Of a stretch of DNA of 55,633 nucleotides, positions 49,746 to 55,633 are shown piece after piece; position 1 is the first letter of the stretch; every line of letters starts with the position of its first letter. Position numbers and translations under genes: made by a program. Location of the stretch: contig DAIDHB010000063.1 in the NCBI GenBank assembly GCA_027452145.1, positions 1 to 55,633 on the forward strand. Direction: 5' to 3'. Below the pieces are notes generated by a model. The model was not told the origin of the DNA. It made no database searches and was given only the letters and a program-made list of their open reading frames with translations. The stretch is from Planctomycetales bacterium. Its GTDB lineage: Bacteria; Planctomycetota; Planctomycetia; Isosphaerales; Isosphaeraceae.

Positions 49746-51686
49746 TCACGGCCCGCCGGTAGAGGGCGCTCGAACGGCGGCGGAGGAGTCTTTCCGGAAC
49801 AACCCGGCGAGACTCCTCGGCGCCGCCCTCGGGCGCGATCCGTGCTCGGGCATCCGGCCGAGGCAACGGTTGAAGGTCGTGATGGTCAGTCCCAGAAGAA
49901 CGAGCGTTGCGATCGTCACCACGGCAAGCCACATGGCGAGCCCGCTGACGCCCTGGCGGAAATACCGATCCACGTTGTCCAGCTCGTCGACCAGCCAGAT
50001 GCTGGCGTAGACCGGGCTCGCGAGCGACGCCCTCAATCGGGAGTCGAAGGGCTCCTGTGAGAACCCGGCCCGGCCGACCGGCTGCCAGATCATCTGGCCG
50101 TTCGCCAGGCGGATCTGGTAGGGGTAGGACCTCGACCAGCCCGCAGGGGTCGGGGGTGCGCTCAGCGCCATTCGCGCCATGATCGGGCACGCGCCCGCAA
50201 TCAGGACGAACAGGGTCACGCTCAGCCCGATCGCCACGGATTGCCGGCGAATCCATGTCGCCAGCGCCAGCCCCGCGCTGGTGAGGAGCGCGCCGTGTGC
50301 CACGATCGTGGCGAAGAGCAGGAGGCAAGCGTAGCTCCGATCCCCGGATGGGATCGTCGCGGTGAGATACGCGTTCTTCTCCAGCAGTGGGGTGCTATTC
50401 GCCATGGCCAGGCAGAGCACCGCCGGTCCCGCCGCCAGCCACGGTACGACCCGGAATACCGACAGCCACTTGGCGACCACGATCCGCGTCGTGGAAAGCG
50501 GCGTAGCCAATAGCACGTCGAGACTTCCCCGCTGGCGTTCCTCCGACAGCGACATCGGCGCCGTGGCCGACAGGATGAGCAGCCCCACGCCGAACGGGAT
50601 AATGTAGGTGTACACCCCGCCGAAGTCGGTGAACGACCGGTCGAACCACTCGATGCCGAGGTGCCAGACGTTGTGCCCCTTGATTGCGCAGGCGAGTATC
50701 GTCATGAGCGTCAGGAGCCCGAGCATCAGCGAAACCCGGGGCGTCCGCGTCCGGTGCCACTCGCGCCAGAGCACCGGGTTGCGCTCGAGCGACGGGCCGG
50801 GCAGCCAGCGGAGAATCCGGGCGATCAGGGGCATCTTCTCGCGATTTACCGCATCTCGTGGCGCGGCGGATTTGCTCTCCGCCCGGCCGCGCACGGCGGA
50901 CGGGCGCAGCCGCCAGACCGTCAGCACGATGAAGAAAAGCGAGAGCCCGAAGGCCACCGAAAAGAAGCCGAGCGCCTCGAGCGGCGCGATCGCGAGCGGA
51001 TCCTCGTAGTGGGTGAATGTCATGTAGATCGGGCTGAGCAGCCGCACCCACTCCGGCGGCTGGTTGATGAACTGGCGGCGAGCCATACCCCGCAAGAAGG
51101 GATCGATCACCACCAGCGTTCCCCACAGCGCATACATCGCCATCACCACCTCGTGCGGCCCGCGCGCCCAGACCGAAAGCGCCATCGCCAGCGAGCAGCC
51201 GAAGATCACGATCGTCACGACCACGGCGAACGCCGACAGCAAGCCCGCCAGGTCGATCCCGCCGAACAGCGTGCTCAGAGCCAGCACCGGCAGCGAACAC
51301 GCCACGAGCGCCAGCACCGGGATCATCCGCGCGGCCAGCTTGCCCAGCACGATCTCCCGATCGGACAGGTCCGTCACGAGCATGTGCTCGAGCGTCCCGC
51401 GCGAGCGATCGAGGCAGATCGCCCCGGCCACCGCCGCCGGCGCGGCCAGCATCACCAGCGCCAGCTCGACCCCCATGATCGCGTAGAAATATCCCGTTCC
51501 GAGCGCGGCATACTCCCGCAGCGACTTGATCTCGCGCTGCTGGAACAGGGCATCCTGGTTCAACGCGATCGCCGTCATCGCGGCGAGCAGGCATCCCACG
51601 CCCAACACCCGCAATCCGTAGGTCTGCCACCGCCGCGCGGCGGTCAATTGCTCGTAGGCGAAGACCGGCCCGGTCCCGAAACGCAT
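49746..51686 (-). CDS. Duplicated ABC-2-type transporter permease
   Basis: The protein has 646 residues and about twelve membrane helices. It contains two ABC-2 permease halves in tandem. The first half has RGTLEHMLVTDLSDREIVLG and KLAARMIPVLALVACSLPV (about 95-135). The second has the matching RGSLDVLLATPLSTTRIVVA and KWLSVFRVVPWLAAGP (about 390-425). Between them is a cytoplasmic linker (about 265-305). Such long permeases in planctomycetes usually work with a separate ATPase that exports or senses an unknown substrate. No ATPase gene is adjacent: metH lies 45 bp upstream on the same strand, so the permease could be co-transcribed with metH, although a functional link is not expected. The C-terminus is basic and Pro-rich. 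Confidence 0.85.
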   Translation of the reverse strand: MRFGTGPVFAYEQLTAARRWQTYGLRVLGVGCLLAAMTAIALNQDALFQQREIKSLREYAALGTGYFYAIMGVELALVMLAAPAAVAGAICLDRSRGTLEHMLVTDLSDREIVLGKLAARMIPVLALVACSLPVLALSTLFGGIDLAGLLSAFAVVVTIVIFGCSLAMALSVWARGPHEVVMAMYALWGTLVVIDPFLRGMARRQFINQPPEWVRLLSPIYMTFTHYEDPLAIAPLEALGFFSVAFGLSLFFIVLTVWRLRPSAVRGRAESKSAAPRDAVNREKMPLIARILRWLPGPSLERNPVLWREWHRTRTPRVSLMLGLLTLMTILACAIKGHNVWHLGIEWFDRSFTDFGGVYTYIIPFGVGLLILSATAPMSLSEERQRGSLDVLLATPLSTTRIVVAKWLSVFRVVPWLAAGPAVLCLAMANSTPLLEKNAYLTATIPSGDRSYACLLLFATIVAHGALLTSAGLALATWIRRQSVAIGLSVTLFVLIAGACPIMARMALSAPPTPAGWSRSYPYQIRLANGQMIWQPVGRAGFSQEPFDSRLRASLASPVYASIWLVDELDNVDRYFRQGVSGLAMWLAVVTIATLVLLGLTITTFNRCLGRMPEHGSRPRAAPRSLAGLFRKDSSAAVRAPSTGGP

Positions 51687-51731
51687 CCGGTGGCCCTCCC
51701 GCGCCGGCGCGACGAATACCGCCGCCGCGAC

Positions 51732-55475
<3,744 letters not shown>

Positions 55476-55589
55476 CGCGTTGCTGCCATCCGGTGGAAAG
55501 GTGCCAGTGCTGGGCACGCGGGCCCGTCCGTTCGCCGGCGAGTCCGGGCGCCGGCGGGTCGGGGATGTCGTAAACTCAAGAATGGACAG

Positions 55590-55619
55590 ATTATCTTGCG
55601 ACAAGCGCGGCGCTGTCAA
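55590..55619 (-). promoter_or_regulatory. Sigma-70 promoter of metH
   Basis: On the minus strand a perfect TTGACA (55619-55614) is followed after 18 bp by GATAAT (55595-55590, five of six bases). Transcription would start near 55583, about 108 nt before the metH ATG. This is the strongest promoter match in the window together with that of tRNA-Leu. Confidence 0.75.
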
Positions 55620-55633
55620 GCCGCGTCGGGCTG

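Noticed and set aside
49738..49758. Bidirectional terminator between the EF-G-like gene and the permease gene
   Set aside because: A short GCGGG/CCCGC hairpin spans the permease stop codon, but the stem is only five pairs and has no T-run, so it is not distinguishable from background in GC-rich DNA.

Overview
The window is GC-rich chromosomal DNA that most likely comes from a planctomycete of the Isosphaeraceae type. This is inferred from gene content, not from a marker gene. The indicators are ECF sigma factors paired with very long Ser/Thr kinase/WD40/TPR proteins, a 3871-residue surface protein with an LEPR-XLL-like N-terminal motif and a dockerin-like end, a PEP-CTERM protein, a DUF1080 protein, an FHA/beta-propeller membrane protein and a squalene-cyclase-fold protein. 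I see no phage, transposon, CRISPR array, rRNA or replication origin. Most long antisense reading frames are artefacts of the high GC content.

Layout. Positions 1-7403 (minus) hold a four-gene cell-envelope group: a secreted alpha/alpha-toroid plus HEAT protein, a one-TM proline-rich protein, an FHA-TM-TPR-propeller protein, and a partial secreted protein that leaves the window on the left. Positions 7873-11293 (plus) hold a tight three-gene unit: circularly permuted ATP-grasp ligase, alpha-E protein and transglutaminase-like protein. This unit is known to be conserved in bacteria and is predicted to build or process peptide or amide tags. Positions 11306-13309 hold a DUF1080 protein (minus), a DapA/NanA-family aldolase (plus) and tRNA-Leu(GAG) with its own promoter.

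Positions 13439-25868 (minus) hold the giant secreted protein, followed 52 bp later by a PEP-CTERM protein. Divergent from it, positions 26242-31599 hold an ECF sigma factor and a kinase/WD40/TPR protein. A second sigma/kinase pair (36941 to 32056, minus) points back at the first. Between the two kinase ends lies a broken copy of the second kinase's C-terminal module (about 31673-32035).

Positions 37351-45337 hold a GH51 arabinofuranosidase and an exopolysaccharide-type cluster: two GT2 glycosyltransferases, a polyprenyl-phosphate sugar transferase, a GT39-like membrane protein and a membrane-anchored SGNH hydrolase. Positions 45452-55475 hold an unknown secreted protein, hisA (whose stop codon lies inside a heptamer repeat array), an EF-G paralogue with unusual GTPase motifs, a double ABC-2 permease and cobalamin-dependent methionine synthase (metH) with a clear promoter at the right edge.

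How the parts may work together is inference. The sigma/kinase pairs look like signal-transduction modules, one of which may control the giant surface-protein operon. The glycosyltransferase/SGNH cluster probably makes and decorates a surface polysaccharide. hisA, metH, the EF-G paralogue and the tRNA gene are housekeeping genes interspersed with these.
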